Below, one piece after another: positions 1 to 6,798 of a stretch of DNA of 17,846 nucleotides. The stretch is taken from contig JAFBAD010000002.1 in assembly GCA_019247975.1 (NCBI GenBank), positions 1 to 17,846 on the forward strand. Reading direction: 5' to 3'. This DNA is from Acidimicrobiia bacterium (GTDB lineage Bacteria; Actinomycetota; Acidimicrobiia; Acidimicrobiales; Iamiaceae). How positions within the stretch are numbered: the stretch's first letter is position 1; every line of letters starts with the position of its first letter. The notes beneath the pieces were generated by a model, which did no database searches, was not told the origin of the DNA, and was given only the letters and a program-made list of their open reading frames with translations. A program made the position numbers and the translations under genes.

Positions 1-1079
1 TCCCGCCCGAGGAGCGCACCACCAAGCTGCTCGACATCCTCGTGTCGGTGGGACGCACCGGGCGGGCCACGCCGTACGCTCGGCTCGAGCCGGTGTTCGT
101 CGGTGGCGCCAACGTCGGCCAGGCCACGCTGCACAACGAGGACCAGGTGCGGGCGAAGGACGTCCGGCCCGGCGACACGGTCGTCGTCCGCCGCGCCGGT
201 GACGTCATCCCCGAGGTCGTCGGCCCGGTGCTGGCCGATCGCAAGAAGCGGACCAAGCGGTGGACGTTCCCGACGACGTGCCCCTGCCCGCGCGAGAGCA
301 CGCTGGTCCGGCCCGAGGGGGAGAGCGACACCCGCTGCGTCGACCTGCAGTGCCCGTTCCAGATCCATGGCGCGATCGAGCACTTCGCGTCGCGCGGCGC
401 GCTCGACATCGAGGGCTTCGGCGAGCGCACGGTGCGCCTGTTCCTCGAGCTCGGCCTGATCGCGGACATCGGCGACGTCTTCACGATCGACTGGGAGAAG
501 GTGCGCGGGCTCGAGGGCTTCGGCGAGGTGTCGATCGCGAACTTGCAGCGGGCCATCGACGCAGCGCGCGAGCGACCGCTCGCCAACCTGCTCGTCGGCC
601 TCAACATCCGCCACGTCGGTCCGTCGGGCGCGCTCGCGCTGGCGCAGACGTTCGGCCACCTCGACGCGATCATGGAGGCCCCGATCGAGGCGATGGCCAA
701 GGCCGACGGCGTCGGCACGGTGATCGCGCAGGCGGTGCACGAGTGGTTCGCCGACGAGGGCCACCGCGCGGTCATCGAGAAGCTGCGGTCGGCCGGTGTG
801 AACTTCACCGGCCCCGAGAAGGCGGACGTGCCGCAGGTGCTCGAGGGCATGTCGGTGGTCGTCACCGGCACGCTCGAGGGCTACAGCCGCGAGGAGGCCG
901 AGGTGGCCATCACCTCCCGTGGCGGGAAGAGCCCCGGCAGCGTGTCCAAGAAGACGACCGCGCTCGTGGTGGGTGAGGGCCCGGGCGCCTCGAAGCTCAC
1001 CAAGGCCGAGGAGCTCGGCGTCCCGATCCTCGACCTCGCCGGCTTCGAGCACCTCCTCGACACCGGCGAGCTCCCGTAG
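1..1079 (+). CDS. ligA: NAD-dependent DNA ligase, C-terminal part (5' end outside window)
   Basis: LigA seals nicks in duplex DNA using NAD+ during replication and repair. The reading frame is open from base 3 to the TAG at 1077-1079, giving about 358 residues, roughly the C-terminal half of a usual 650-700 aa ligase; the catalytic lysine and NAD-binding Ia domain lie upstream. In order it shows the end of the adenylation domain (RTGRATPYA), the OB fold (ATLHNEDQV, then RPGDTVVVRRAGDVIPEVVG), a four-cysteine zinc finger (CPC...C...C, bases about 277-360), helix-hairpin-helix repeats (DIEGFGERTV, GLEGFGEVS, LNIRHVGPSGA) and a C-terminal BRCT domain starting near VLEGMSVVVTGTLEGYSR. The first two zinc cysteines are spaced CxC rather than the usual CxxC. 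The gene ends 4 nt before the stop of the convergent P450 gene, with no hairpin between them. The family call is certain; the true start is not visible. Confidence 0.97.
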   Translation, partial: PPEERTTKLLDILVSVGRTGRATPYARLEPVFVGGANVGQATLHNEDQVRAKDVRPGDTVVVRRAGDVIPEVVGPVLADRKKRTKRWTFPTTCPCPRESTLVRPEGESDTRCVDLQCPFQIHGAIEHFASRGALDIEGFGERTVRLFLELGLIADIGDVFTIDWEKVRGLEGFGEVSIANLQRAIDAARERPLANLLVGLNIRHVGPSGALALAQTFGHLDAIMEAPIEAMAKADGVGTVIAQAVHEWFADEGHRAVIEKLRSAGVNFTGPEKADVPQVLEGMSVVVTGTLEGYSREEAEVAITSRGGKSPGSVSKKTTALVVGEGPGASKLTKAEELGVPILDLAGFEHLLDTGELP

Positions 1080-1083
1080 CCGA

Positions 1084-2346
1084 TCAGCGGGCGGTGTAGC
1101 GGACGGGGCAGGGGTCCGCGGCGCGGGCCACGCCTCCGATCTGGGAGGGCAGCTCGCGGACCTCGGTGAGCTCCGCGACCAGCTCGTAGCGCTCGAGCAG
1201 ATCGGTCACCGCGCGGGTGATGGCGGCGAGCGAGAACGGCTGGGCCGGGCAGGGGTGGCGCCCGTGCCCGAACGCGGTCACCAGCTCGACTGCAGCCAGG
1301 TCGCTCGGGTCGCGCAGGCGGCGACCGTTCCAGTGGCTCGGGTCCCAGCGGTCGAGGCCGGGAGCGGCGCTGAGGTTGGTGAGCGGCAGCAGCGTCGCGA
1401 TCGTCACGCCCGGCTCGACGGCGTAGCGCTGCGTGCCGTCGTCCAGCTCGATCGGGCGCAGCACCTGCCGCAGCATGATCGACCGCTGGTGCACGCGGAT
1501 CGACTCCAGCGCGCACGCCTCGGCCAGCGCGCGATCGCCACCTCGCACCTGCTCGGCCATGTCGGGCCGGGCCAGCAGGTCGACGATCGTCCAGCCGAGC
1601 CCGGCGAAGAGGTTCGACATGGACGCGAGGTGGACCAGCACCACGTCGAGCGCCGCGTTGACGCGACGTTCGTCGGCAGGGGCGTCGTCCCAGCGGGCGA
1701 CGATCCGGTCGAAGAGGTCGTCGCCTCGCGCGCCGTCGAGCTCGTCGACGGTGCGCGCCAGCTCCTCGGTCGCGACGGCGAGCGCGTCGCGCTCACGTGC
1801 CTTGTCGGAGCGGGCCACCTCGCCCATCAGGTCCGGGTGGACGAACGCCTCGGACGCGTCGAGCGCGTCGAGCGCGGTGACCAAGCGCTCGAAGCGCGGC
1901 CCGTCGGCGGAGCCGCGACCGGCCCACGACGCGAGGCCGATGCGATGGCCGAGCCGGCGGGTGTGGTCGAAGACGTCGAGCCGTCCGGCCGGGCCGAGCT
2001 CGCGTGCGGTCACCTCCAGGGCCCAGTCGAGGTTGGCGAGGTAGGTGCCGACGTCGTCCCGACCGAACAGCTCGTGCGGAAGCGTGCGGCGACCGGCGAA
2101 CAGCTCGTCGGGCACCTTCCGCAGCAGCATCCGCACGTCGGCCACGCCCTTGCTGGCCACGTCCTCCGCGAGCGCGTAGAACGCGCGCACACCCTGTGGT
2201 GAGAAGAGGAACAGGTAGCGCCGGCTGACGTCGGTGAAGGTGTCGCCGTGGTCGGCGCGTGCTGCCGCCAGCGCGGCGACCGGGTCGGCGACGGCGCCGT
2301 CCCACGGCAGCGGCAGGTCGGCCGCCGGTGGAGCCGGCGTGATCAC
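1084..2346 (-). CDS. Cytochrome P450 with atypical I helix
   Basis: This is a 420-residue soluble haem-thiolate protein of normal bacterial P450 length. The haem-binding loop reads FGHGRHPCPAQPFSL with the ligand cysteine at about residue 366, and the K-helix ExxR is ESIR. The I-helix region reads HLASMSNLFAGLGW: aligned on the Trp, the usual acid-Thr pair of (A/G)GxD/ET is replaced by Ser-Asn. An Asn here recalls the CYP7/CYP8 and CYP74 families rather than typical monooxygenases (family knowledge). Substrate is unknown; it could be an isomerase, dehydratase or peroxide-using enzyme, or an ordinary hydroxylase with altered oxygen activation. The start is GTG at 2344-2346, one nucleotide after the stop of the upstream anchored protein, so the two are probably co-transcribed and translationally coupled. 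No ferredoxin or reductase gene adjoins it. Confidence 0.9.
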   Translation of the reverse strand: MITPAPPAADLPLPWDGAVADPVAALAAARADHGDTFTDVSRRYLFLFSPQGVRAFYALAEDVASKGVADVRMLLRKVPDELFAGRRTLPHELFGRDDVGTYLANLDWALEVTARELGPAGRLDVFDHTRRLGHRIGLASWAGRGSADGPRFERLVTALDALDASEAFVHPDLMGEVARSDKARERDALAVATEELARTVDELDGARGDDLFDRIVARWDDAPADERRVNAALDVVLVHLASMSNLFAGLGWTIVDLLARPDMAEQVRGGDRALAEACALESIRVHQRSIMLRQVLRPIELDDGTQRYAVEPGVTIATLLPLTNLSAAPGLDRWDPSHWNGRRLRDPSDLAAVELVTAFGHGRHPCPAQPFSLAAITRAVTDLLERYELVAELTEVRELPSQIGGVARAADPCPVRYTAR

Positions 2347-2347
2347 G

Positions 2348-2875
2348 TCACGTCACGAAGATCGTGTACGAGAGCGGTTCTCCGGCCGAGTCCTCGCCCT
2401 CGGAGAGCTTCCAGAAGCGGATGTTGACCTGGACCTCGCCGTTGAACTTGTCGATGATCTTGCCCTTGCCGGGCTGGAACTTGACGATGTTCTTGTTGTT
2501 CGGCCGCGGCCCGAGCTTGCGCTCCTCGGGAGTCAGCTGCGCGTAGGCGTCGGTGCCCGGCAGGATCGCCCCCTGCATCTGGTCCTCGGGGATCTCGGTG
2601 CCGTTGATCGAGATGCGTCCGTCGTAGCCCGGCTGCAGCTCCACGCCCACCTCGGCCTGCCGCAGGATGTGCGAGCCGGGACACGGGTCGAAGGCCACCA
2701 CCGACGGGTTCTGGCAGCCGGTCCCGCCGCCCGGGCCGTCGCTGGTGCCCTTCCACGTCCACACGAGGAACCCGACCGCGGCGATGAGCACCACTGCGAT
2801 CACGATCCGTCGCGGTGACACGAGCGGTTGCTTCGGCGGGTTCCTGATCGTGGCCGGATCCATGGGTGGCGCCAT
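2348..2875 (-). CDS. Membrane-anchored protein of unknown function
   Basis: I do not recognise the family. The product is 175 residues: a short basic cytoplasmic tail (residues 1-23), one hydrophobic helix (about 24-41, IVIAVVLIAAVGFLVWTW), a Gly-rich linker, then a domain of about 120 residues predicted to lie outside the membrane. That domain has two cysteines (about 54 and 65) that could form a disulfide. Strand-like stretches near the end (EVQVNIRFWKL, PLSYTIFVT) suggest a beta-rich fold. There is no lipobox. Start is ATG at 2873-2875; a second in-frame ATG at 2861-2863 (residue 5) is equally possible. It is divergent from the PASTA kinase across about 92 bp and directly upstream of the P450, so an envelope role is possible but not shown. 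Confidence 0.8.
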   Translation of the reverse strand: MAPPMDPATIRNPPKQPLVSPRRIVIAVVLIAAVGFLVWTWKGTSDGPGGGTGCQNPSVVAFDPCPGSHILRQAEVGVELQPGYDGRISINGTEIPEDQMQGAILPGTDAYAQLTPEERKLGPRPNNKNIVKFQPGKGKIIDKFNGEVQVNIRFWKLSEGEDSAGEPLSYTIFVT

Positions 2876-2955
2876 TGTGCCGGAGCGGGGACCCCACCCA
2901 CCCCGTCACGCGCGCAGCGGCCCCGAGCTGCCACGGGCGGTGCAGGGGCAGCCGG

Positions 2956-2961
2956 TACCCT
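2956..2961 (+). promoter_or_regulatory. Leaderless -10 candidate of the PASTA kinase gene
   Basis: TACCCT fits the actinobacterial TANNNT -10 pattern and ends 6 nt before the GTG at 2968, the spacing expected if transcription begins at or next to the start codon. There is no Shine-Dalgarno sequence ahead of the GTG. A small dyad (GCTGCC at 2927-2932 and GGCAGC at 2947-2952) lies just upstream and could be a regulator site. The same geometry recurs at 6458 and 6786. Confidence 0.55.
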
Positions 2962-2967
2962 CGGTTC

Positions 2968-5100
2968 GTGGCTCTGTCACGGACCGAGGAGATCGGCCGG
3001 GTGTTGGCGGGGCGCTACCGGATCATCGCTCCGATCGGTCGTGGCGCGTCCGCCCAGGTGAACCTGGCCGATGACGTCCGCCTGCGCCGGCGCGTCGCGG
3101 TGAAGATGCTGCACGACGCGCTGGCCGACGACGCCGCGTTCCTCCGTCGCTTCCAGGCCGAGGCGCGCGCCGCAGCTGCGCTCAACCACCCCAACGTGAT
3201 GGCGGTCTACGACTGGGGCCAGGAGACCGAGAGCGACGTGCCGTTCCTGGTGCTCGAGTACCTCGCCGGCGGCAGTCTGCGCTCGATGCTCGACCGGGGC
3301 GAGCGCCTGTCGCCGTCCCAGACGCTGCTGGTCGGGCTGGAGGCGACCCGTGCCCTCGAGTACGCCCACCGCCGTGGCTTCGTCCACCGCGACATCAAGC
3401 CGGCCAACCTCCTCTTCGGTGAGGAGGGCCGGCTGCGCATCGCCGACTTCGGGCTGGCCCGGGCCCTGGCCGAGGCGGCCTGGACCGAGCCCCAGGGCGC
3501 GGTCCTCGGCACCGCCCGCTACGCCTCGCCCGAGCAGGCGCAGGGCCTGGCCCTCACGGGCAAGGCCGACGTGTACTCCCTCGCCCTGGTGCTGGTCGAG
3601 GCGGTCACCGGCCGGGTGCCGTTCACGGCGGACACCACGATCGGCACGCTCATGGCCCGGGTCGACCGGGATCTCGAGGTCGACGACGAGCTCGGCCCGC
3701 TCCAGTCGGCCCTGACCCGCGCCGGACGGGCCGATCCCGAAGCCCGGCTCGACGCCCACGAGCTGGCAGTGGCCCTCATGGCCGCAGCCTCGGCGATGCC
3801 CCGCCCGGCGCCGCTGCCGTTGGCGGGGGCGGTGGAGCCCGACGGCCCGCGCGACGACTCGGACCCGACGTTGCTGGCCACCGGCCCGACGCCGGTGGTC
3901 GTGGCCGACGATCCCGGCCCGACCACGATCGTCGAACCCGACCCGGCCACTGCGGCCACGACCGTCGCCGGGGACGACGCGGACAGCGACGATCTCGACG
4001 TCTGGCCGTTCCTCAACGCGGCGTCGGCCGACGCCGCCGCGCCGACGCAGGAGCCGGTCGACCTCGACCTGACCATGGCCGAGTCGGCCCCACCGGTCGT
4101 CGCGCGTCCGCCGGACCCCGCACCGCCCTCGGCCGCGCCGCCGCCGGTCCCGCCCGACGGGGACGAGCCCTACGTCTCACCACCGCCCGCGCGACCTCAC
4201 CGGTCATGGCGCCGGTGGGCGCTCATCGCGTTCGTCCTCGTGCTGATCGTCGCGGTCGGCGTGTCGGCCGGCGCGCTCATCGCCAACCTCACTGCCACAC
4301 CCACCCACCACGTCCCTGCGGTCGTGGGCCTCGACGTCGACGCGGCGCGCGGCAAGCTCGAGGCCGACCACTGGAAGGTGAACGAGGAGCACACCCGCCG
4401 GGACGGCACCGCAGCGGGCCAGGTCCTCGCGGTCCAGCCGGACGTCGGGACCTCGGTGCGCGAAGGGCAGCACGTGACGTTGGTCGTCTCGGACGGCCCC
4501 ACGATCGCCGCGGTGCCGACGAAGCTGGTCGGCGCGTCGGTGGCCGACGCGACCGCTGCGCTCGCGAAGGCCGGGTTCAAGACGAAGACCACGGGTCAGC
4601 TCGACGAGAAGGTTCCCGCCGACCACGTCATCGCGGTGGCCAACGGCACCAAGGCCCGCCTCCCGAAGGGAGAGACGGTCACGCTCGTCGTCTCCAACGG
4701 CCCGCCGCCGCGCACGATCCCAGGCAAGCTCGCCGGCCGCTCCTACGACGAGGTCGTCGCGATCCTGCAGGGCCTCAAGCTCGACCCGAAGCCGAACGGC
4801 GTCTACAGCACCACCGTGCCGAAGGGTCGGGTGATCGCCACCGAGCCCGGCCCGGGCGCCTCGGTCCCCCGCGGATCGGCGATCACGGTGACCGTCTCGA
4901 ACGGGCCGCCGCTGGTCACCGTCCCCGACATCGCCAAGGCCCACTCGCTCGACGAGGCCATCGACATGCTCCACCGGGCGGGCCTCAAGGACGGCGATGT
5001 CTCGGGCAAGGGATCGCAGCCCTACCGGACGGATCCCCCGGCCGGAGCCCGTGTCCCACAAGGCTCAACCGTCAACCTCATCCTCCGGAAGAAGCCCTGA
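2968..5100 (+). CDS. Serine/threonine protein kinase with four PASTA domains (PknB type)
   Basis: This is a transmembrane receptor kinase of about 710 residues. The kinase domain (about 17-275) has a glycine loop (IGRGASAQV), ATP-binding Lys in VAVKML (K46), alpha-C Glu (about E65), HRDIKPAN with catalytic D142, DFG with D160, and GTARYASPEQ. A Pro/Ala/acidic linker (about 280-412) leads to one membrane helix (about 417-440), then four extracellular PASTA repeats (from about 447 to the end), each ending in a VSDGP/VSNGP-like strand except the last. PASTA domains bind muropeptides or lipid II in PknB relatives, which control cell-wall growth and division. Start GTG 2968 is chosen because kinase homology begins soon after (EEIGRVLAGRYRI) and a -10-like hexamer lies just ahead; the frame stays open upstream to 2866. 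No FtsW, penicillin-binding protein or phosphatase gene is adjacent, unlike the classical pknB cluster. Confidence 0.95.
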   Translation: MALSRTEEIGRVLAGRYRIIAPIGRGASAQVNLADDVRLRRRVAVKMLHDALADDAAFLRRFQAEARAAAALNHPNVMAVYDWGQETESDVPFLVLEYLAGGSLRSMLDRGERLSPSQTLLVGLEATRALEYAHRRGFVHRDIKPANLLFGEEGRLRIADFGLARALAEAAWTEPQGAVLGTARYASPEQAQGLALTGKADVYSLALVLVEAVTGRVPFTADTTIGTLMARVDRDLEVDDELGPLQSALTRAGRADPEARLDAHELAVALMAAASAMPRPAPLPLAGAVEPDGPRDDSDPTLLATGPTPVVVADDPGPTTIVEPDPATAATTVAGDDADSDDLDVWPFLNAASADAAAPTQEPVDLDLTMAESAPPVVARPPDPAPPSAAPPPVPPDGDEPYVSPPPARPHRSWRRWALIAFVLVLIVAVGVSAGALIANLTATPTHHVPAVVGLDVDAARGKLEADHWKVNEEHTRRDGTAAGQVLAVQPDVGTSVREGQHVTLVVSDGPTIAAVPTKLVGASVADATAALAKAGFKTKTTGQLDEKVPADHVIAVANGTKARLPKGETVTLVVSNGPPPRTIPGKLAGRSYDEVVAILQGLKLDPKPNGVYSTTVPKGRVIATEPGPGASVPRGSAITVTVSNGPPLVTVPDIAKAHSLDEAIDMLHRAGLKDGDVSGKGSQPYRTDPPAGARVPQGSTVNLILRKKP

Positions 5101-5119
5101 GGACCGGGGTACTTCCCAA

Positions 5120-5144
5120 AACCCACAATTCGTGGTTAGTCTTT
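5120..5144 (+). terminator. Weak terminator candidate after the kinase gene
   Basis: The sequence can fold as AACC(C)AC pairing with GTGGTT around the loop AATTC (5127-5131), followed by AGTCTTT, a short T-rich tail unusual in this GC-rich window. It lies 20 nt after the kinase stop. The stem is short with a bulge, so termination would be weak. TAGTCT at 5137-5142 also fits a TANNNT -10 box and might instead be a promoter for the structured element at 5151-5234. Confidence 0.35.
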
Positions 5145-5150
5145 CACCCA

Positions 5151-5209
5151 CCGGGGCGGTGTGCCGGACGCGGTGATCCCCAGCCACTGCGACGAGGCCA
5201 CCGCCCCGG
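5151..5209. other. Long imperfect hairpin between convergent genes (possible small RNA)
   Basis: Bases 5151-5161 (CCGGGGCGGTG) pair perfectly with 5199-5209. After a single bulged T at 5162, GCC 5163-5165 pairs with GGC 5196-5198, extending the stem to 14 bp. A small internal loop (5166-5168 against 5192-5195) is followed by a 7-bp inner stem, 5169-5175 with 5185-5191, including one G-U pair, and a 9-nt loop. No reading frame explains this. It may be a terminator serving both convergent genes, or the body of a small RNA. Confidence 0.5.
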
Positions 5210-5212
5210 CTC

Positions 5213-5234
5213 AGCTCGCACCTGAGGTGGAGCT
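5213..5234. terminator. Hairpin terminator candidate downstream of the SCP2 and kinase genes
   Basis: AGCTC-g-CACCT pairs with AGGTG-GAGCT (one bulged G at 5218) to give a 10-bp stem with a tiny loop. It sits 9 nt beyond the stop codon of the minus-strand SCP2 gene and 113 nt beyond that of the plus-strand kinase gene. There is no T tract on either side, as is common for actinobacterial terminators. Confidence 0.45.
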
Positions 5235-5243
5235 AGACAGTTC

Positions 5244-5654
5244 TCAGTCAGTGATCGCCTGAATGCGTGAAGCGATCTCTGCAGCCTTCGGATCCGGCGC
5301 GCCCTGCTGCATCGCCATGAGCTTCGACATGTCGCCCTGGACCTTCACCTTGCCGGCCATGAACGCCTGCATCCCGGCTTGGGGGTTCTGGTCGACGAGG
5401 ATCGCCTTCGCCGTCTGGTAGTCGACGGTGACGGTCAGGTCCGGTCCGTCGAGGTGCCCGGTCTCGAGCTCGACCTGGCCGCCGCTCGTGTCCATGTGGG
5501 CGTCGACCTTGCCGCCCTCGCCGATGCCGTCGGGGCACTCGGTGATGACCATGTTCATCCGGACCTGATGGGGCGGAGGCGCGTCGCTGCCACCGACCTC
5601 GTCGCGGATCTTCTTGGCCTCGTCCATCCACGCATCGCTCAGGAACTGGGGCAC
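5244..5654 (-). CDS. SCP2 sterol-binding-domain protein
   Basis: This small cytoplasmic protein of about 136 residues is essentially one SCP2-like lipid-binding domain. The family shuttles or presents hydrophobic ligands such as sterols or acyl-CoAs; the ligand here is unknown. The sequence has the pattern of the family: an amphipathic N-terminal helix (MDEAKKIRDEV), a central sheet (VELETGHLDGPDLTVTVDY) and the segment AFMAGKVKVQGDMSKLMAM, typical of the conserved SCP2 C-terminal region. Start GTG 5652-5654 is supported by a strong Shine-Dalgarno 6 nt upstream; the frame remains open further but without domain homology. It lies 82 nt downstream of the TetR gene on the same strand, so it may be read from the same transcript. 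Confidence 0.85.
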   Translation of the reverse strand: MPQFLSDAWMDEAKKIRDEVGGSDAPPPHQVRMNMVITECPDGIGEGGKVDAHMDTSGGQVELETGHLDGPDLTVTVDYQTAKAILVDQNPQAGMQAFMAGKVKVQGDMSKLMAMQQGAPDPKAAEIASRIQAITD

Positions 5655-5660
5655 GTCGCA

Positions 5661-5667
5661 CTCCTCC
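5661..5667 (-). promoter_or_regulatory. Strong ribosome binding site of the SCP2 gene
   Basis: On the minus strand this reads GGAGGAG, 6 nt before the GTG at 5654. It is the best Shine-Dalgarno match I found in the window and fixes the start of the SCP2 gene. It contrasts with the apparently leaderless genes nearby. Confidence 0.75.
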
Positions 5668-5736
5668 GTTGGGCTGGTCTTCGGTGCTCGGTCTGCTCGG
5701 GCAAAGGGCGGCCGCACCGTAGCCGGGTGCCCGTCG

Positions 5737-6411
5737 TCAGGCTCGGAGCACCCGATCGGCGATCTCGTCGTCGACGGCCAGCACGCGCACCACGTAGCGG
5801 CCGACGAACTCGGCCAGGTCGGTGATCGGCATCTGCACACGACCGGTCCGGTGGAAGTGGCCGTAGTAGGCCACCGCGCTGTTCACCCCGAGCGCGAGCA
5901 GCTCGGGCTCCTCCTCGCGGATCGTGCCGTCCGCGATGCCTTCCTTGATGAGGCGGATCGTGTCGGCGACGTGGATCTCGCTGCCTCGCACCAGCAGGTC
6001 GGCGAAGCGCTGGTCGAGGTTCTCCACCTGGAGCATCGCGAAGAAGTGCGCGTGCGAGGACATGGTGGCCAGCGTCGCCTCGACGCCCTGGCGGATGCGC
6101 AGCAGCGGCTCGGCGTCCGGGTCCATCGCTGCGGCCTGCGCCTTGCGGAGGGCCTGGCGGTGGTGGACGACCAGCTCGCGGAAGAGGGCTTCCTTGTTCT
6201 CGAAGTACCAGTAGAAGAGGCCCTTGGCGACGCCGGCCCGGCGCACGATGTCGAGCACCCGTGTCTCGGCGTAGCCCCGCTCGGCGAAGAGCGCCGCCGC
6301 GCTGTCGAGCAGCTGCTGCTTGCGCTCGAGGCCCTGGGCCGTCAGCCGGCGTGGCCCGGCCGCTGCGCCATCTCCGTCGACCAACTGGCGCGTGGCCTTC
6401 GCCATGGGCAC
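5737..6411 (-). CDS. TetR-family transcriptional regulator
   Basis: A DNA-binding repressor of about 224 residues. The N-terminal three-helix domain includes KQQLLDSAAALFAERGY and the recognition-helix region VLDIVRRAGVAKGLFYWYF followed by ENKEALF, the TetR signature. The C-terminal all-helical domain (about 100-224) would bind a ligand and dimerise; ligand unknown. Start GTG 6409-6411 is preferred because AGGAGG (minus strand, 6421-6426) lies 9 nt before it; ATG 6403-6405 two codons later is the alternative, at 15 nt. The gene is divergent from a ferredoxin gene, and a palindrome at 6426-6441 abuts its ribosome binding site, suggesting autorepression. The SCP2 gene follows on the same strand. 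Confidence 0.92.
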   Translation of the reverse strand: MPMAKATRQLVDGDGAAAGPRRLTAQGLERKQQLLDSAAALFAERGYAETRVLDIVRRAGVAKGLFYWYFENKEALFRELVVHHRQALRKAQAAAMDPDAEPLLRIRQGVEATLATMSSHAHFFAMLQVENLDQRFADLLVRGSEIHVADTIRLIKEGIADGTIREEEPELLALGVNSAVAYYGHFHRTGRVQMPITDLAEFVGRYVVRVLAVDDEIADRVLRA

Positions 6412-6420
6412 AGCCCACCA

Positions 6421-6426
6421 CCTCCT
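6421..6426 (-). promoter_or_regulatory. Ribosome binding site of the tetR gene
   Basis: AGGAGG on the minus strand, 9 nt before GTG 6411 and 15 nt before ATG 6405; the spacing favours the GTG start. Its last base overlaps the edge of the palindrome at 6426-6441, so a bound regulator would cover the region just upstream of this site. Confidence 0.6.
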
Positions 6427-6441
6427 TGACCCGTGGGTCAA
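6426..6441. promoter_or_regulatory. Palindromic operator candidate (TTGACCC-GT-GGGTCAA)
   Basis: Two perfect 7-bp arms flank a 2-bp centre in the tetR-ferredoxin intergenic region. Size and symmetry suit a TetR dimer. The right arm lies about where a -35 box would stand for the ferredoxin -10 at 6458-6463, and the left arm touches the tetR ribosome binding site, so one bound dimer could control both directions. Confidence 0.55.
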
Positions 6442-6457
6442 CGCCGGAGGGTGGCTC

Positions 6458-6463
6458 TACGCT
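6458..6463 (+). promoter_or_regulatory. Leaderless -10 candidate of the ferredoxin gene
   Basis: TACGCT fits TANNNT and ends 6 nt before the ATG at 6470. No Shine-Dalgarno is present. The arrangement matches those before the kinase and gatC genes. Confidence 0.55.
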
Positions 6464-6469
6464 GGGGTG

Positions 6470-6775
6470 ATGCCGGCCGCCAACCGCACCGAGCGCCTCG
6501 CCAACCACGAGCGCAACCCCAAGTGGCGGCCGGCGCCGTACCGCATCGAGATGGCGGAGTGCATCAACTGCGATGCCTGCCTCCGGCATTGCCCGCCCCA
6601 GTTCGGCGCGATCTTCAACCACGGGATCGACGTCATCATCATCCCGGAGCTCTGCTCGGGCTGCGCCAAGTGCCTCGATCCCTGCCCGGTGAACTGCATC
6701 TACGAGGACCCGGGCTGGGAACCGGCGTCCGACGACTGGTGGACGGCGCCCGAGAACGACGATCCGTACCGCTGA
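6470..6775 (+). CDS. 2[4Fe-4S] ferredoxin
   Basis: A small electron carrier of 101 residues. Two cluster-binding motifs are clear: CINCDACLRHCP and CSGCAKCLDPCP, each CxxCxxCxxxCP, the bacterial 2[4Fe-4S] arrangement; an extra Cys follows the second motif (CPVNC). The N-terminus (NRTERLANHERNPKW) is basic and polar, and the C-terminal tail is acidic and rich in Trp (EPASDDWWTAPENDD). ATG 6470 is chosen because it follows a -10-like hexamer at leaderless spacing and homology begins after it; the frame is open further upstream through the intergenic region. The redox partner is unknown. It is divergent from the TetR gene across a palindromic operator candidate, so TetR control is plausible. gatC begins 23 nt downstream with its own promoter-like sequence. 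Confidence 0.93.
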   Translation: MPAANRTERLANHERNPKWRPAPYRIEMAECINCDACLRHCPPQFGAIFNHGIDVIIIPELCSGCAKCLDPCPVNCIYEDPGWEPASDDWWTAPENDDPYR

Positions 6776-6785
6776 GTCGACTGGG

Positions 6786-6791
6786 TACCTT
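6786..6791 (+). promoter_or_regulatory. Leaderless -10 candidate of the gatCAB operon
   Basis: TACCTT fits TANNNT and ends 7 nt before the GTG start of gatC at 6799, in the short gap after the ferredoxin stop. No Shine-Dalgarno is seen. Confidence 0.55.
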
Positions 6792-6798
6792 TGCGCAC

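Noticed and set aside
6470..6775. The ferredoxin as the electron donor of the P450 in this window.
   Set aside because: The genes are more than 4 kb apart, on opposite strands and in separate transcription units. The protein has two [4Fe-4S] motifs, whereas typical actinobacterial P450 ferredoxins carry a single [3Fe-4S] cluster.
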